64,000 bases of DNA from positions 496,001 through 560,000 of the forward strand of contig NADL03000044.1 of assembly GCA_002205965.3 (NCBI GenBank), in the 5' to 3' direction. Below, one piece after another: positions 62,927-64,000 of the stretch. How positions within the stretch are numbered: position 1 is the stretch's first letter; each line of letters opens with the position of its first letter. Made by a program: the position numbers and the translations under genes. The notes beneath the pieces were generated by a model. That model ran no database searches. It worked only from the letters and a program-made list of their open reading frames with translations, and had not been told where the DNA came from. Source of the stretch: Kappaphycus alvarezii (Eukaryota > Rhodophyta > Florideophyceae > Gigartinales > Solieriaceae).

Positions 62927-63988
62927 TCACTGCTCTTGTTGTTCTTGTGGGAGTTCTATCCATTCATCAGGGAGAGTATAGGGTTCACTATAAGGATATG
63001 GTAGTAGCTCATTTCCAATATGATGAGAGAGTGTGTACCGTGCGATGACCGGCTCATCTCCTTGGTCAAGAGTTTCGTAGATTCGGCGTATGGTTTCATA
63101 GTGTTCTCTAATGAGCTCCTCCCGTTTCACTTCTCCAAACCTTCCAAATGTGAGGTAGTAAACGTAGTATGCAAACTTTTCTGGCAACGGGTCCAGAAAC
63201 GGGTATCTGAAGGAGAAAAAAACTCGCAACATAAGGACTGAGTCCTCACGAGTAAGGTGCGCCCCGTGAATGGTCTGGAAGCACATGCAAATACTAATGG
63301 CAAAAAAGGAAATTACTTCTGCTTCTCGAGGGTCCTCTGTCATTTCGCGAAGCCAACGTCTAATTGGTAGTCGTCCAATAATTAAGGATGCATAGTTTCC
63401 CCCTGGGAGACTAGGCGGTGTTTGAGGCGATCTTCTTGGCGATCTTCCTCGCTGCTCCCGACGCCTTGCCCTCTTCGATGATCCGCCCCGATCACTTGAT
63501 GGTCCAGCTCGTATCATCATCACGGCCTCGGGAGGATCCTGGTCTTCGGCTGAGGTTGTATTTCTGAGCGGAGCAACGTAAGGTTCCCATAGAGGATATG
63601 GGACCAGTCGATATTCCATATCAGGGGGCAAGCTGTAACCTCTCAGTCGCACATCTTGGTTGTTCTTGAGAAATACGTAAACTGGACGGATAATGTTCAG
63701 ATATGTTTGCGACAAGTCTCCGATAGCTACCATTCCATACCTCCCTATAGAGTAATGATATATGACTTCCACAAACTCTGGACCTGCTTCCGTGAACCTT
63801 CCGTTTTGGAATGAGAATAGAACTCTGATCAATAGTCGGAAATCTTCTTGAGGTAGCAATGGTCCGTTCAACGTACGAAAACATAGGCATATATTAATGT
63901 AGAAATGGATGATTACGTGGAGTTCGTAGTAGTCACGCGTAATCGAGATGATCCATTCCCAGGCCCTTTTTCCTCCCATAGGAATCAT
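62927..63988 (-). CDS. Retrotransposon-associated ORF with an internally duplicated domain (353 residues, family unknown)
   Basis: The minus-strand frame runs from ATG 63988 to TGA 62927, ending 33 nt before the LTR. It is still open at the window edge (four more codons), so the start may lie further right and this could be the C-terminal part of a longer product. The protein is two copies of one domain, about residues 9-140 and 209-342. Matching motifs are exactly 200 residues apart: ICLCF 33-37 / ICMCF 233-237, RVLFSF 55-60 / RVFFSF 255-260, IGRYG 81-85 / FGRFG 281-285, PYPLWEPY 130-137 / PYPYSEPY 330-337. The linker (about 142-200) is rich in Pro, Ser and Arg, with SKRARRREQR resembling a nuclear-localisation signal. 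No protease, reverse transcriptase, RNase H or integrase motif is seen. Its position, last before the 3' LTR, is where an extra or envelope-like ORF sits in some elements, but no signal peptide or membrane anchor is evident. Confidence 0.75.
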   Translation of the reverse strand: MIPMGGKRAWEWIISITRDYYELHVIIHFYINICLCFRTLNGPLLPQEDFRLLIRVLFSFQNGRFTEAGPEFVEVIYHYSIGRYGMVAIGDLSQTYLNIIRPVYVFLKNNQDVRLRGYSLPPDMEYRLVPYPLWEPYVAPLRNTTSAEDQDPPEAVMMIRAGPSSDRGGSSKRARRREQRGRSPRRSPQTPPSLPGGNYASLIIGRLPIRRWLREMTEDPREAEVISFFAISICMCFQTIHGAHLTREDSVLMLRVFFSFRYPFLDPLPEKFAYYVYYLTFGRFGEVKREELIREHYETIRRIYETLDQGDEPVIARYTLSHHIGNELLPYPYSEPYTLPDEWIELPQEQQEQ

Positions 63989-64000
63989 TCTATAGTTAAA

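Noticed and set aside
63621-63890. Minus-strand 89-codon frame within the 353-residue ORF
   Set aside because: It is a shadow in another frame of the longer, internally duplicated ORF.

Overview
The window is a eukaryotic repeat locus. About 61 kb of its 64 kb is a head-to-tail tandem array (1019..62172) of nine complete units of 6.6-6.8 kb plus a tenth unit cut off after about 400 bp. The array lies between two near-identical 0.7 kb sequences with the features of long terminal repeats (LTRs) of one retrotransposon family (302..1018 and 62173..62893). I place it in a eukaryote because of the LTR retrotransposon parts, the low gene density, the splice-like signals and the absence of bacterial gene packing. 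I cannot name the species from sequence alone.

Left edge (1..301): on the minus strand, just inside the left LTR, a short leader is followed by the start of a Gag-like gene that runs off the window. This makes 302..1018 the 5' LTR of an element extending leftwards. Right edge (62894..64000): on the minus strand, a 353-residue reading frame ends 33 nt before the right LTR, with a purine-rich tract at the LTR border. This makes 62173..62893 the 3' LTR of an element extending rightwards. Both elements read in the same direction, and their outer ends face the array. The simplest reading is two separate, recent insertions of one family into the same array, at unit positions about 400 bp apart. The LTR copies differ only by three small indels, and I saw no substitutions.

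Array: units 1-6 are about 6.8 kb. Units 7-9 are about 6.6 kb and share one internal deletion of about 210 bp. Unit 1 keeps that segment but shares nearby point variants with units 7-9, so it is a mosaic. No unit holds a gene I recognise. The best candidate gene is a minus-strand frame of 234 codons from its first ATG, intact in five of nine units and broken elsewhere by what look like single-base deletions, mostly in homopolymer runs. Other frames of 60-155 codons recur in most units on both strands and often overlap each other. They may be exons, remnants or chance frames. Blocks of dense one-base indels in units 1, 2 and 8 look like imperfect consensus sequence, so frameshifts there should not be over-read.

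The most unusual protein is the 353-residue product at the right edge. It consists of two homologous domains offset by exactly 200 residues, joined by an arginine/serine/proline-rich linker. I do not recognise the family.
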